Below the pieces are notes generated by a model. The model searched no databases. It was not told the origin of the DNA and saw nothing but the letters and a program-made list of their open reading frames with translations. Below, piece after piece: positions 25,976-35,176 of a stretch of 42,282 nt of DNA. The stretch lies in contig JAFSZN010000042.1 of assembly GCA_017455665.1 (NCBI GenBank), forward strand, positions 1 to 42,282. Reading direction: 5' to 3'. Position 1 is the first letter of the stretch; every line of letters begins with the position of its first letter. The stretch comes from Lentisphaeria bacterium (GTDB taxonomy: Bacteria; Verrucomicrobiota; Lentisphaeria; Victivallales; UBA1829). A program made the translations under genes and the position numbers.

Positions 25976-26704
25976 TCACCCGAAAAACATGATTTTCACC
26001 GCGATGCCGAGCAGCACGATGCCGCCCAGGATCGAACTCCGGCCGCCGAAGCGGTCGCCGAACACGCGCCCGGAGACGCAGCCCGCCGCCGAGATGAGCG
26101 CCGTGACCGCGCCGATCACCAGCACATCGCCGGTGATGTCCGTGCGTCCGAGGCAGGTGTAGGAAACGCCGACCAGCAGCGCGTCGATGCTCGTGGCAAA
26201 CGACAGCACGATGAGGCGGCGGAATGAACACACGCCGACCTTTTTCGCCGGGTCCTCCTCCTTCGAGAAGCCATCGCGAAGCATCTGCGCCGCCACGAAC
26301 GCCAGCAGAAGACCGGCGGCGATCCGTCCGAGCTTCTGCACGAGTCCGCCGAAGAGCCCGCTCCCGAACCAGCCGATCGTCGGCATCAGCGCCTGAAATA
26401 CGCCGAACGACGCCGCGACCAGCACGATCTTGTCCCAGGTCAGCGTCTCGACGCCCGGATTCCGTTTGCATCCGCATTCGTACGAGCCGCGCGCGTGGCA
26501 GACGGCGCAGACCGGAGCGGCGGGCGTCGGGCTGAGGAACGGCAGACGGCGGTACCATGGGCGCTTTTCGTGGGTGTCCGGGGCTGGGTTCTGTACAGAC
26601 TGCGATTTCGGGCAGGACCAGCCGACGGCGCCGAGCGCGAGGGAGACGGCGAGCGCATCCATCGCGAGGCCCACGCCCATGCATGATGCTTCCAGAATGT
26701 TCAC
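25976..26704 (-). CDS. mntP: MntP-type manganese exporter with a cysteine-rich insertion
   Basis: This 242-residue inner-membrane protein exports Mn2+. The first helix (MNILEASCMGVGLAMDALAV) and the second (FGVFQALMPTIGWF) carry MntP signatures, as do SFATSIDALLVGVSY and the glycine-rich last helix. MntP is normally about 190 residues. Here roughly 58 extra residues (30-88) lie between helices 1 and 2, with C31, C66-x2-C69-H70, C77 and C79. GTG 26704 follows GAGGTGA and reproduces the family N-terminus; an ATG at 26764 lacks a ribosome-binding site. No manganese riboswitch fits in the 80 nt between it and the tRNA gene upstream. Confidence 0.88.
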   Translation of the reverse strand: MNILEASCMGVGLAMDALAVSLALGAVGWSCPKSQSVQNPAPDTHEKRPWYRRLPFLSPTPAAPVCAVCHARGSYECGCKRNPGVETLTWDKIVLVAASFGVFQALMPTIGWFGSGLFGGLVQKLGRIAAGLLLAFVAAQMLRDGFSKEEDPAKKVGVCSFRRLIVLSFATSIDALLVGVSYTCLGRTDITGDVLVIGAVTALISAAGCVSGRVFGDRFGGRSSILGGIVLLGIAVKIMFFG

Positions 26705-26785
26705 CGCGTCACCTCGCAGATTGGCTTCCGGATCCGTTTCCAAGCTCAAAAACTGGTCGCTCATCCGGAAAAAAGGCAAAAAAAA

Positions 26786-26862
26786 TGGTACGCCCTCGGG
26801 GATTCGAACCCCGGACCCAATGATTAAGAGTCATTTGCTCTAGCCGGCTGAGCTAAGGGCGC
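26786..26862 (-). tRNA. trnK: tRNA-Lys (CUU)
   Basis: A 77-nt cloverleaf on the minus strand. Acceptor GCGCCCU pairs with AGGGCGU (first pair G-U). The D-arm is GCUC-AGCCGGC-, the anticodon loop CUCUUAA (anticodon CUU), and the T-arm CCGGGGUUCGAAUCCCCG. Discriminator A and the CCA tail are encoded. A T-run follows the 3' end. The anticodon was read by eye. Confidence 0.95.
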
Positions 26863-26883
26863 ACAAAAATCAAGTACGCATTT

Positions 26884-26911
26884 AATATAGACCTTTTTGC
26901 CGGAAAGTCAA
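26884..26911 (-). promoter_or_regulatory. Putative promoter of tRNA-Lys
   Basis: On the minus strand TTGACT and TATATT are spaced by 16 nt, about 22 nt before the tRNA 5' end. It may also serve mntP and the radical SAM gene. Confidence 0.65.
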
Positions 26912-26983
26912 GCGAAAAAAGCGAAAAATGCCGAAAAAAGGGATCAACGGCGACCGATTTTCGGAAAAAACGCCTGTTTATCA

Positions 26984-27012
26984 TTGCTTTTTTCACCGGA
27001 AGATGGTATATT
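26984..27012 (+). promoter_or_regulatory. Putative promoter of the SNF2 helicase gene
   Basis: TTGCTT and TATATT are spaced by 17 nt, with a 39-nt leader to ATG 27052. Confidence 0.6.
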
Positions 27013-27051
27013 ATTGGTTCGTTTCTAAGAAAAAAACCAGGACGGATTCAA

Positions 27052-30000
27052 ATGGGCGAAAGTTTCGAGGCGCGACTGATCGCGGCAAGCTCCAGGGAAG
27101 TGTTCAAGAAGGCAAAGCAGATCCTGCACAGCGGCGGCCTGCTCTGCTGCCACGAGCTCGAACACGGGGTCCTTCGCGCCGTCTGCCGCGACGCGAACGG
27201 CAACGTGTCGCACGCCGAGATCCGCGGCTTCCCGAACGGCCCGTTCTCCGGCACATGCACATGCCGCGGCCAGTTCCCGGGCTTCTGCCCCCATTCGATG
27301 GCCGCCGCGCTGTACCATGCCAAATACACGATCAAGAAACACGAGGAGCCCCGGCTGCCGGACCTGCCCGCCCAGTTCGCCGGACTCCGGTTCGTCGGGA
27401 TCCCCGAACTCCTGACCGAGCTCCTGGGGGAACACCCGGCGCACGTCGAGATCGAGACGGAAGATGAATTTCCGCACGCCCCGAGCAAATGGGAAAACGT
27501 GCATCTTCACGTGAACTTGGTCAGCGGAACGCGCGCCTACGCGGGAAACCAGACGAACCTCCGCCAGCTCCATTTCGACAAGTCGACCGCCTCGCTCCGG
27601 CTCGACATGTTCCCGCAGCAGGACCGCCAGATCATCCGGTTCCTCGCCAATAACTCCGAACAGCTGGAACACCAGACGCTGTCGCTCACGGCGGAACAGT
27701 GCACCGAATTCTTCCACTGCCTGCCCGGGTTCACGCATTTTGTTCACAAGGACCGCAGGATCGTCGTCCATCCGGAACAGGCGGCGCCCGTGCTCCTGCT
27801 CGAAAAACTCCGCACCGGCTGCCTGCTGCGCTCCGCCATCCTGGTCAAGGGCTCGCCCCTGCCGCTGAAGGACGTGAAGGTCATCGCCGGACGCAGCGGC
27901 TGCTGGGTCGGCATGCTCGGCGAATACTGGTGGCTGCCCGCCCGCAACGACGTGTCGTGGATCCGCAACTTCCTGCGCACGACCATTCAGCCGTGCGACG
28001 ACGAGGCGGCGAAGATCCTGCTCGCGGCAAAGGACCTGCCCATCCGCATCCTGCCGTCCACGGGCGTGAAGGTGCGCGAACGCAAGTTCCGCACGGTCTA
28101 CGACGGGCGTTTCCTCGACGACGGCACGCTCGAGCTCACCATGATGTTCAACTACGGCAGCCAGCTCTGCGCGACCGACGCCACGCGGTTCGGCGCGAGC
28201 GGACCCGCCGCCATGTTCTGGCTCCGCAACACGCAGGAGGAGGAACAACGCCACGAGGAGCTGATCCATTTTGGGTTCTCGCACCGCACGAAACGCTCCG
28301 CGTCCGGTCCGTCAGTCGTGTACCGCCTGAGCGACCGCGAGGCGGTCGGCATGTTCATCGAGGAAGTGATCCCGCGCTGGGAACGCGAGGGCCGCGAATT
28401 TCTCCTCAGCGCCGGGCTTGCTTCGCTCGCGGGCGAAAACTCGCGCCTGACGCTCCGGACGACGCTCCGCGGGTCCGGCCCGGACTGGTTCGAGCTTGGC
28501 GTGCGCCTGAGCGCGGGCGGCGCGGCGGTCCGCTGGAACGACCTGGCAGCGGCGGCGGCGAAAGGCGAGCAATATCTTCCGCCCGACGTCCTGAACAGGC
28601 ATTTCGTGCGGATCCCGGACGCCCTGCGGCGTCTGGCAGCCTCGCTTCAGCCGGTCGTCACATACCTGCCCGGCGCGGACGACGATCCCGACGCCGAGAT
28701 CATCCGCATCCCGCGCCACGCGGCGTATTACTGGGCGGACGCGGCATCGGAACTGCCCGGCGCCGTGCCGGTCGACTTCCTGCGACTGAAGCTGGACTAC
28801 GACAGCGTGCTGAGCTCGGCGGAACGCCCCGAGCTTGATCCCGAGGTCTTCCACGGCCAGCTCCGCGAGTACCAGAAGACGGGAGTCGCGTGGCTCGACG
28901 GCATGGTAAGCCGCGGCTGTAACCTCATCCTCGCGGACGAGATGGGCCTCGGCAAGACCGTCCAGATCCTCGCGTTCCTCGCCGTTTCTCCTCAAAAACG
29001 CCTCCCCGCCCTGGTCGTATGCCCCACCACCCTGGTCGGAAACTGGGCCGCCGAGATCAAGCGCTTCCTGCCTCGTTTCCGCACACTCGTCGTGAACGGC
29101 CCAAACCGCGGCGCCCTCTGGAAAAAGGCAGCCACGCGCGAGATCGTCATCACCTCGTACGCGCTCGTGCGGCGCGACATCGAACACATCGCCTCGATCA
29201 AATGGTCCACGCTGGTCCTGGACGAAGCGCAGCACATCAAGAATCCGCTCAGCCTCAACGCACGCACCTGCAAGTCCATCCCGTCCGCCAGCCGGATCAT
29301 CCTCACCGGCACCCCGCTCGAAAACTCCGCCGAAGACCTCTGGAGCATGTTCGATTTCCTCCATCCCGGCCTCCTCGGCTCGCTCAATTCGTTCCGTGAG
29401 AAGTATTCGGAGATCGCCGCCAGCGCCGAGCTGAAACGCGAACTCGTGCGCCGCATCGCGCCGTTCATGCTCCGCCGCCGCAAGGCGGACGTCTGTCTCG
29501 AGCTCCCGCCCAAACAGGAACAGCTGCTTTTCTGCGACATGGAAGCTCCCCAGCGGAAGCTCTATCACACCCTCGAGGAACGCGCAAACGAGCAGTACAA
29601 GCAGTTCAGCGAACTCGAATCCGGCGACCGATCCATCACGCACATCCACCTGCTCGCCTCCATCATGCGCATGCGCCAGGTCTGCTGCGCGCCGGAACTC
29701 CTTCCCGACGGCGAGGGCAAGGGCATCGCCTCCGCCAAGCTCGAACTGCTCAACGAGCTCTTGCTGGAAACGCTTGACTCCGGCCACAAGGTCCTGCTCT
29801 TCAGCCAGTTCACCTCCATGCTGTCCATCATCCGCGGCAGCCTGGATGAACAGAAGATAGAGTATGAGTACCTCGACGGCTCCACGCACGACCGCGCCGA
29901 ACGCATCGACAGGTTCAATTCCGACCCGGACGTCCGCGTCTTCCTGCTCAGCCTGAAAGCCGGCGGCGTCGGCATCAATCTCACGTCCGCCGACACCGTC

Positions 30001-30240
30001 ATCATCTTCGACCCGTGGTGGAATCCAGCCGTCGAGGACCAGGCCGCCGACCGGACGCACCGCATCGGGCAGACGCGCAGCGTGAACATCATCCGGCTGG
30101 TCGTGCGCGATTCCATCGAGGAACGCATCCTCGCGCTCCACGAACGCAAGCGCGCGCTGTTCAACGATCTGGTCGAGGAATCGACCGAGGCGCTGTCCTC
30201 GCTGAGCATCGACGACGTGAAGTTCCTGCTCGACCGCTGA
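27052..30240 (+). CDS. SNF2-family ATPase with N-terminal SWIM zinc finger
   Basis: 1062 residues. A SWIM-type finger C69-x-C71-x7-C79-x-H81 is followed by about 500 residues of bacterial SNF2-associated domain. The motor occupies about 600-1062: DEMGLGKT near 629-636, DEAQH at 724-728, TGTPLEN in motif III, LKAGGVGINLT in motif V and DRTHRIGQ in motif VI, the RIGQ form typical of SNF2. It is a DNA-dependent ATP translocase, not a strand-separating helicase, and bacterial members are linked to transcription or repair. The SWIM finger probably aids nucleic-acid or protein binding. AGGA precedes ATG 27052. It is monocistronic, with no clear terminator after the stop. Confidence 0.93.
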   Translation: MGESFEARLIAASSREVFKKAKQILHSGGLLCCHELEHGVLRAVCRDANGNVSHAEIRGFPNGPFSGTCTCRGQFPGFCPHSMAAALYHAKYTIKKHEEPRLPDLPAQFAGLRFVGIPELLTELLGEHPAHVEIETEDEFPHAPSKWENVHLHVNLVSGTRAYAGNQTNLRQLHFDKSTASLRLDMFPQQDRQIIRFLANNSEQLEHQTLSLTAEQCTEFFHCLPGFTHFVHKDRRIVVHPEQAAPVLLLEKLRTGCLLRSAILVKGSPLPLKDVKVIAGRSGCWVGMLGEYWWLPARNDVSWIRNFLRTTIQPCDDEAAKILLAAKDLPIRILPSTGVKVRERKFRTVYDGRFLDDGTLELTMMFNYGSQLCATDATRFGASGPAAMFWLRNTQEEEQRHEELIHFGFSHRTKRSASGPSVVYRLSDREAVGMFIEEVIPRWEREGREFLLSAGLASLAGENSRLTLRTTLRGSGPDWFELGVRLSAGGAAVRWNDLAAAAAKGEQYLPPDVLNRHFVRIPDALRRLAASLQPVVTYLPGADDDPDAEIIRIPRHAAYYWADAASELPGAVPVDFLRLKLDYDSVLSSAERPELDPEVFHGQLREYQKTGVAWLDGMVSRGCNLILADEMGLGKTVQILAFLAVSPQKRLPALVVCPTTLVGNWAAEIKRFLPRFRTLVVNGPNRGALWKKAATREIVITSYALVRRDIEHIASIKWSTLVLDEAQHIKNPLSLNARTCKSIPSASRIILTGTPLENSAEDLWSMFDFLHPGLLGSLNSFREKYSEIAASAELKRELVRRIAPFMLRRRKADVCLELPPKQEQLLFCDMEAPQRKLYHTLEERANEQYKQFSELESGDRSITHIHLLASIMRMRQVCCAPELLPDGEGKGIASAKLELLNELLLETLDSGHKVLLFSQFTSMLSIIRGSLDEQKIEYEYLDGSTHDRAERIDRFNSDPDVRVFLLSLKAGGVGINLTSADTVIIFDPWWNPAVEDQAADRTHRIGQTRSVNIIRLVVRDSIEERILALHERKRALFNDLVEESTEALSSLSIDDVKFLLDR

Positions 30241-30627
30241 CACGCCGCCGTTGCGGAAATCCACTTCCCTGTCTTGTTTGCTTTCGTCCTCCCGTTTTTA
30301 CAAAAAAATACGGAAGATGGAAGATTGTTATGTAATCCCCACCTAAACAGAAGTCCGCATTTGTCTTTCGAATATGCGAATATCTTTATAGAAAAAGAAA
30401 TACTATTCCGTTCGCCGGGCGATCATAGCCTGCTCATCCGCATGGATTCCCTGTTGACTTCATTTACGGTTTTTTTGTTCGGCAAGTCTTTTTTATGGGA
30501 ACCCGAACAGGCTGAAAAGTACACAATTATTCTTTAGGAATACAGCGAACCAGAGTTAGTTAACGCACCATTTTTGACATTTTTTAAGATATTTAACAAT
30601 TTTCTGTCCTTTTTTCCGTTTTACCTC
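30241..30627. other. A+T-rich intergenic region, no supported gene
   Basis: Together with the following csp promoter and leader this makes a 568-nt gap. A TTG-started 87-codon frame (30274-30537) has no ribosome-binding site and unconvincing composition. A TGTTCGG/CCGAACA inverted repeat lies near 30477-30510 and a short CGAATAT direct repeat near 30369. TTGACA at about 30575 has no good -10 partner. No RNA gene recognised. Confidence 0.5.
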
Positions 30628-30656
30628 TTTTCTTTTCGCTTTTTCCGGGGTATAAT
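30628..30656 (+). promoter_or_regulatory. Putative promoter of the cold-shock gene
   Basis: A perfect TATAAT at 30651 follows a weak T-rich -35. The leader to ATG 30809 is about 150 nt, unusually long for this window. Confidence 0.55.
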
Positions 30657-30661
30657 ATCAC

Positions 30662-30808
30662 CCAGAGAAGCATGACACGTTTCCCAGTGCGGGATCCGCC
30701 CGCACGCAACGCCCCGCGTGCATGCCATCCGGCGGTGTCCGCACGGTCCCGGACGAGCACGCCGTCAGTTCAACAACCCCCCGGGAGCAACAAGATTGAA
30801 GGCTAAAC
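30662..30808 (+). promoter_or_regulatory. Structured 5' leader of the cold-shock gene
   Basis: About 147 nt, G+C-rich. It contains a 7-bp hairpin (GTGCGGG 30687-30693 with CCCGCAC 30699-30705) and further complementary GGCGGTG/CACGCC segments. Long leaders control translation of E. coli cspA at low temperature. The same role here is inference. Confidence 0.45.
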
Positions 30809-31036
30809 ATGGGCGAACGCGAACAAGGCAAAGTCAAGTGGTTCAACAACACCAAAGGATTCGGATTCATCGAGCGTGAAGGCGCGCAGGACATTTTCGT
30901 CCACTACAGCGCCATCAAGTCGGAAGGCTACCGCACCCTGAAGGAAGGGCAGCTCGTGGAATTCACCGTCGGCCAGGGCGCCAAAGGCCCGCAGGCCGAA
31001 GATGTCGTTCCGGTCAACCCCGCGCCGCAGGCATAA
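30809..31036 (+). CDS. csp: Cold-shock domain protein
   Basis: This 75-residue OB-fold nucleic-acid chaperone carries both RNP motifs: KGFGFIE (about 16-22) and DIFVHYSAI (about 28-36). The start [15 protein letters not shown] and the end GPQAEDV are typical of CspA-family proteins, which melt RNA structure at low temperature or act constitutively. AAGG lies about 9 nt before the ATG. The gene stands alone, followed by a branched hairpin terminator. Confidence 0.97.
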   Translation: MGEREQGKVKWFNNTKGFGFIEREGAQDIFVHYSAIKSEGYRTLKEGQLVEFTVGQGAKGPQAEDVVPVNPAPQA

Positions 31037-31089
31037 TCGGGTTTCGGAAGCGCTCCGCCACCGTCCGGTTCGTGGGCGGCGGAGACGGA

Positions 31090-31165
31090 AAACACCCGCT
31101 CCATGGCATCCCCCCGCCTCATGGATGAGGCAGGACTCACGGGATCGCCGGGCGGGTGTTTCTTT
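31090..31165. terminator. Branched hairpin terminator between csp and the hybrid kinase
   Basis: The outer stem AAACACCCGC (31090-31099) pairs with GCGGGTGTTT (31152-31161). An inner GCCTCAT/ATGAGGC hairpin sits at about 31116-31131. The plus side ends in TTTCTTT and the minus side in TTTTCC, so it could stop transcription from both directions. Confidence 0.6.
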
Positions 31166-31211
31166 GTGTCCGGAGAACGGCTGAGGATCCGTTCTATTTT
31201 TATCCCGGCGG

Positions 31212-34200
31212 TCAGCCGGGCTGTTCGCCGGACGGCGGCGGGAGGTAGTTGACGATCTTCGCGACGGTGACGGGCTTGAAGATCACGTCGCTGAATCCGA
31301 GCTTCATGCACTCGTCCTTCGCATCGACGTCGGCGGTGATCGCGATGACGTTGAGCGACTGGAAGCGTGGATCGGCGCGGAGTTCCTGAAGCAGAACGCG
31401 TCCGTCCATCTCCGGCATCCAGAGGTCGGTGAGGACCAGGTCGAACGGCTTCACGCTCGTGCGGATCTTCTTGAGGGCGTCCCTGCCGTTCACGGACGTG
31501 ACGATGTCGGAAACGCCGTTCTTGCGGAGCATGGCGCGCAGGATGGAGATGTTCAGCGGGACGTCGTCGACGATCAGGACGTGGAGTTCCTCGCGTTTTC
31601 TGCCGTGGAAGTCGATCATGCTGCCGGGGCGCGGGAAACTGTTGGTGCGTTCGGAGAACGCGACGTCCGGGATGCGGATCGTGAAGACCGTGCCGCTGCC
31701 CGGTTCGGACTGGAGCGTGAGGGTGCCGTTCATGCGTTCGATGAGGTGGCGGCAGATGGAGATGCCGAGCCCCGCGCCGACCTGGTGTTTTCTGTGGTCC
31801 TCGTCGGCGGATGCGAACGGCTGCATGATGCGTTTGCGTGTCTCCTCGTCCATGCCGCTGCCGGTATCGGAGACCAGGATGGAGAGGATGCCATTTTCCG
31901 TGTCTTCCCGCACGAAATCGAGCTTCAGGACGATCTCGCCCTCCTCGGTGAACTTGACGGCGTTGTCGATCAGGTGGAAGAGGATCTGCCAGACGCGCTT
32001 CGGATCGACCTTGAGATACGGCATGTTCTCGTCCCATTCGCCCCGAAGGCTGACGGCTTTGCCCGCCACGGAGATGTCGAAGGAGTGCAGGACTTTTTCC
32101 GCCTGGACGTTGAGGTCGGTCAGGACCGGTTCGATGACAAGCGTGTCGGACTCGAGTTTGGCGAGGTCGACCATGCTGCTGACGAGCTGGAGCAGGGAGC
32201 GTCCGCTCGTGGTGATGGCGTCGCAGGCGCCCTTGCGTTCCTTTGCGTCGGAGATGCCTTTCTTCAGGAGTTCCGTGTAGCCGATGATGGCGTTCAGCGG
32301 GGTGCGGACGTCGTGGCTGATGCAGGAGAAGAAATAACTCTTGGCGTTTTCTGCGGCGACGGCGCGGTCGCGTGCGAGCTGGAGCTGGCGGTTGATGCGG
32401 ACGACCTCCTCGTTCTGGCGCTTGATGACCATGTTTCTCGCCTTGCGCTCGATGCAGACGGATACCACGTTCGCGACCTGTTCGAGGAGCTCTTCGCAGA
32501 ATCCGAGGGACTCGAAGGCGTCTCCGGTGAAAAGCGTGGCGATCTTGCCCCATTCGTCGCCCTCGAAGAAGATCTGGCGGGCGATGAGGATCCTGGTCGG
32601 ACAGTTTTCGGGCAGCGGGAATTCGGAGATATTGTCGTCGTTGACGATCACGTTGCCGTTGTGGCAGAAGAGCGAAGGATCGGCGGTCTTCAGCGGGCAG
32701 TCGACGCACTTGTTGCAGTAGGTGTGCTCGTCGTCCGGGAACCAGTCCTGGCGCGTGCCGTCGTGCCTGTGCAGAAGCACGTGCTGGCAGCCGAGCGTTT
32801 CGATCAGGCGTTTCGCCACGAAGTCGAGCAGTTCCTCCGGTTCGGAGTGGCCGAGCAGGAACGCCGTGATCTCGTTGCGGAAATGCTCGGTGTCGATCTT
32901 CTGCTTGATCTCGGTCACGTCCTGCGCCACGCAGAAGAGCAGCGTGCGGCCGTCCTTCATCTCCATGGGCAGTTTCCAGTACAGGAAGACGCGGCGGTTG
33001 CAGTCGCCCCACAGACAGGTGTCCTCGAAGTGGACGAGCTCGTGCGATTCCATCGCCTGGGCGTCGGTGCGGCGGATGACCGCGAGCGACTTGTCGGCAT
33101 AGAAGTCCTCGCCGCGTTTGCCGACCATTTCGGCGGGCTCCAGATGGTGCAGGGAGGCGTACGCCCTGTTGCAGCGGATATAGCGGAACTCGTTGCCGGG
33201 GTCCTTCACGACACAGGGAATGGGCATGAGATTGAGGACGCTGTCGGAGATATCGCCCTCGCGGACCGCTTCGTTTTTCGCTTTTGCAAGCGCGGCGTAA
33301 ATGTTTTTGCGTTCGATGGCGCTTTCGAGGATGCGGGCATTCTTCTGCAGATACGTCTTTTCGATGTCGGTAAACGAACGTTTGGAAACGCTTGCCACGG
33401 AGAGCAGTCCCCAGAACGTCCCCTGCACCGTCAGGCGCAGGGCGATGTGGCATGCCGCGTGCGGCGTGTCGGAGGCGACCTGGTCGATCCTGAAGATCTG
33501 GCGGATCCGAAAAGATTCCTCCTCGTCGAAAAAGCAGAGCCCGAGCATGCGGATGCGGTCGATCAGGTCCAGGACCATGCGGGTGCTGGAGGAGATGCGT
33601 TTCGGCAGGGTATGCCCGCCTCGAATGACGAACGAATCGGGGTCGACGGAAACGATCCCGGCTTCCTCGTCATAGCGTGCCAGATAGCAATAATCGGCGT
33701 TCAGGCGGCGGCGGATGACTTCGAGTATCTTGGCTGGGGTGGCGAGCATCGGCTCCTGCTGAAGCGTGATCAATGCGTCTTCCATGGCCTCGCTGTTCAG
33801 CTGGCGTTCGCGGTCTTCGGTCATGTCGATCGCCATGGCGAGCATGCACGGCCTGCCATCCGGGTCCTTGAGTGCGAGCCTGGTGGTGCGGAAATACCGG
33901 GATTGTCCGGCAGGCCCCGGAATCTCTTCATAGCTCACGGAAGCACCGTCTTTGTTCCCGGCGTCCTCTTCGTTCCGCTCCAGTTCATGCGCCTTGTCGG
34001 CGGGAAGCATGTCGTAGTAGGTCTTGCCCATCGGGTCTTCGATGCCGGCACGCTGGACATAATCGGAAAATGCCCGGTTGCAGTCCACAAAGCATTTGGT
34101 CTTCCGGTTTTTCAGATAGACCAGCAGCGGGATATTGTCCAGCATCTGCCTCAGGAACGTCATCCTGCCGGTAAAAAGACGCTCGACCCAGACCAGCATC

Positions 34201-34919
34201 AGGACAAAGCAGAGCACGAACAATGACACGGACGCGAGCTGGCTGAACCAGAGGATATTCTGCCTTTTCGTCGCCTGGGAGCGGCGGTTGTCCGCCAGCT
34301 TCGCGGCGCCCGAAAGGCTTCTGTCCAAAGCGCTGTAAATATCCGTCTTGTACTGCATGTATTTGTCGCCGAACACATAATCTATGGCAAGGTGCTGTCG
34401 TTCATGCATGTCTTTGGCGAGGTCTTCCGGAACGACCACGGCAAGCTTCAGTTCGCGTGGATAGCCGGGAGTATCGACTTCCTCTTCGCTTGAGACCAGG
34501 CGCATCGCGGTGTATTCCAAATTCATCAGCTCGATGGAATACTTCATCGCGAGCTGGAAATCGTCTTTGATCTTGGTCGTAACAGGACCTTCGTCCGGCA
34601 GCTGCTTCAGCAGGTTCAGCCCCCATTCACGGTTTTTCGTGTCGAATGCTTCCTTGAAATACTCGTCGCGGTATTTTTTGTTGCCGGTCGCCACATAACG
34701 GCGCACGCTTTCGGTGAGGATGTCCGAGCCGTCGCGGAGGCGGGACCGAACCCGGTTGTAATCCTGGTATTCCTGCCTGGCGCGCGCCATGATCCGCGTG
34801 TTGTAGCGGAGTTCGAACGAATTATAAATAACATATCCGAGCAGGAGAATACCGATTGCTGCAAGGCAGATATTGAAAAAACGACTGCGACGGCTGACGC
34901 GCATGGATTTCTTTTTCAT
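31212..34919 (-). CDS. Hybrid sensor histidine kinase, PAS/GAF sensor with receiver domain
   Basis: 1235 residues. Membrane helices near 15-34 and 225-247 bracket a helical periplasmic sensor. Then follow PAS (about 255-375), GAF-like (385-545), PAS (555-680) and GAF (690-835). The kinase core has the H-box ISHDVRTPLNA with His869, N-box DNAVKF, and ATP-lid glycines DTGSGMD and GAGLGIS. The C-terminal receiver has the phospho-acceptor Asp1165 (LTDLWMPEMDG). A phosphorelay onward to a separate Hpt protein is expected but none is encoded nearby. The second GAF carries C735-x2-C738-x2-C741 and C752, possibly metal- or redox-binding. GGAG lies about 11 nt before the ATG. It is divergent from the U32-like genes. 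Confidence 0.95.
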   Translation of the reverse strand: MKKKSMRVSRRSRFFNICLAAIGILLLGYVIYNSFELRYNTRIMARARQEYQDYNRVRSRLRDGSDILTESVRRYVATGNKKYRDEYFKEAFDTKNREWGLNLLKQLPDEGPVTTKIKDDFQLAMKYSIELMNLEYTAMRLVSSEEEVDTPGYPRELKLAVVVPEDLAKDMHERQHLAIDYVFGDKYMQYKTDIYSALDRSLSGAAKLADNRRSQATKRQNILWFSQLASVSLFVLCFVLMLVWVERLFTGRMTFLRQMLDNIPLLVYLKNRKTKCFVDCNRAFSDYVQRAGIEDPMGKTYYDMLPADKAHELERNEEDAGNKDGASVSYEEIPGPAGQSRYFRTTRLALKDPDGRPCMLAMAIDMTEDRERQLNSEAMEDALITLQQEPMLATPAKILEVIRRRLNADYCYLARYDEEAGIVSVDPDSFVIRGGHTLPKRISSSTRMVLDLIDRIRMLGLCFFDEEESFRIRQIFRIDQVASDTPHAACHIALRLTVQGTFWGLLSVASVSKRSFTDIEKTYLQKNARILESAIERKNIYAALAKAKNEAVREGDISDSVLNLMPIPCVVKDPGNEFRYIRCNRAYASLHHLEPAEMVGKRGEDFYADKSLAVIRRTDAQAMESHELVHFEDTCLWGDCNRRVFLYWKLPMEMKDGRTLLFCVAQDVTEIKQKIDTEHFRNEITAFLLGHSEPEELLDFVAKRLIETLGCQHVLLHRHDGTRQDWFPDDEHTYCNKCVDCPLKTADPSLFCHNGNVIVNDDNISEFPLPENCPTRILIARQIFFEGDEWGKIATLFTGDAFESLGFCEELLEQVANVVSVCIERKARNMVIKRQNEEVVRINRQLQLARDRAVAAENAKSYFFSCISHDVRTPLNAIIGYTELLKKGISDAKERKGACDAITTSGRSLLQLVSSMVDLAKLESDTLVIEPVLTDLNVQAEKVLHSFDISVAGKAVSLRGEWDENMPYLKVDPKRVWQILFHLIDNAVKFTEEGEIVLKLDFVREDTENGILSILVSDTGSGMDEETRKRIMQPFASADEDHRKHQVGAGLGISICRHLIERMNGTLTLQSEPGSGTVFTIRIPDVAFSERTNSFPRPGSMIDFHGRKREELHVLIVDDVPLNISILRAMLRKNGVSDIVTSVNGRDALKKIRTSVKPFDLVLTDLWMPEMDGRVLLQELRADPRFQSLNVIAITADVDAKDECMKLGFSDVIFKPVTVAKIVNYLPPPSGEQPG

Positions 34920-34981
34920 AGACAGTTCGTCTCCGATTTTGCTGCACAGAAGGCACGGGGAATACTCGATAACATCACATA

Positions 34982-35010
34982 CTATAGCATCTTTTTTCCA
35001 TTTTTACAAG
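34982..35010 (-). promoter_or_regulatory. Putative promoter of the hybrid kinase gene
   Basis: On the minus strand TTGTAA and TATAGT are spaced by 17 nt, 62 nt before the start. Confidence 0.6.
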
Positions 35011-35081
35011 CGAATCGGAGAAATAAAGGCAGACGGCGCCTTTTTCACGGACCTTTTTCCCGTCTTTTCGTAGAAAAATGC

Positions 35082-35109
35082 TTGACAAATCCCGGAGCGG
35101 GGTTACATT
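35082..35109 (+). promoter_or_regulatory. Putative promoter of the U32-like/glycosyltransferase operon
   Basis: A perfect TTGACA is followed after 16 nt by TACATT, with the start codon at 35177. Confidence 0.55.
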
Positions 35110-35176
35110 ATGAAACAAGCATGACTTGATTTATTTTAAGGTACAGACCAGCCCCCTCGAAGGAAGCAAAATCGAT

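Noticed and set aside
26430..26843. A plus-strand frame ending in a peptide of the GIRTPDP type
   Set aside because: This peptide is the well-known artefact of translating a tRNA gene on the wrong strand. It overlaps tRNA-Lys and mntP.
30274..30537. An 87-codon TTG-started frame in the gap after the SNF2 gene
   Set aside because: No ribosome-binding site, A+T-rich DNA with no promoter of the local type, and no recognisable motif.
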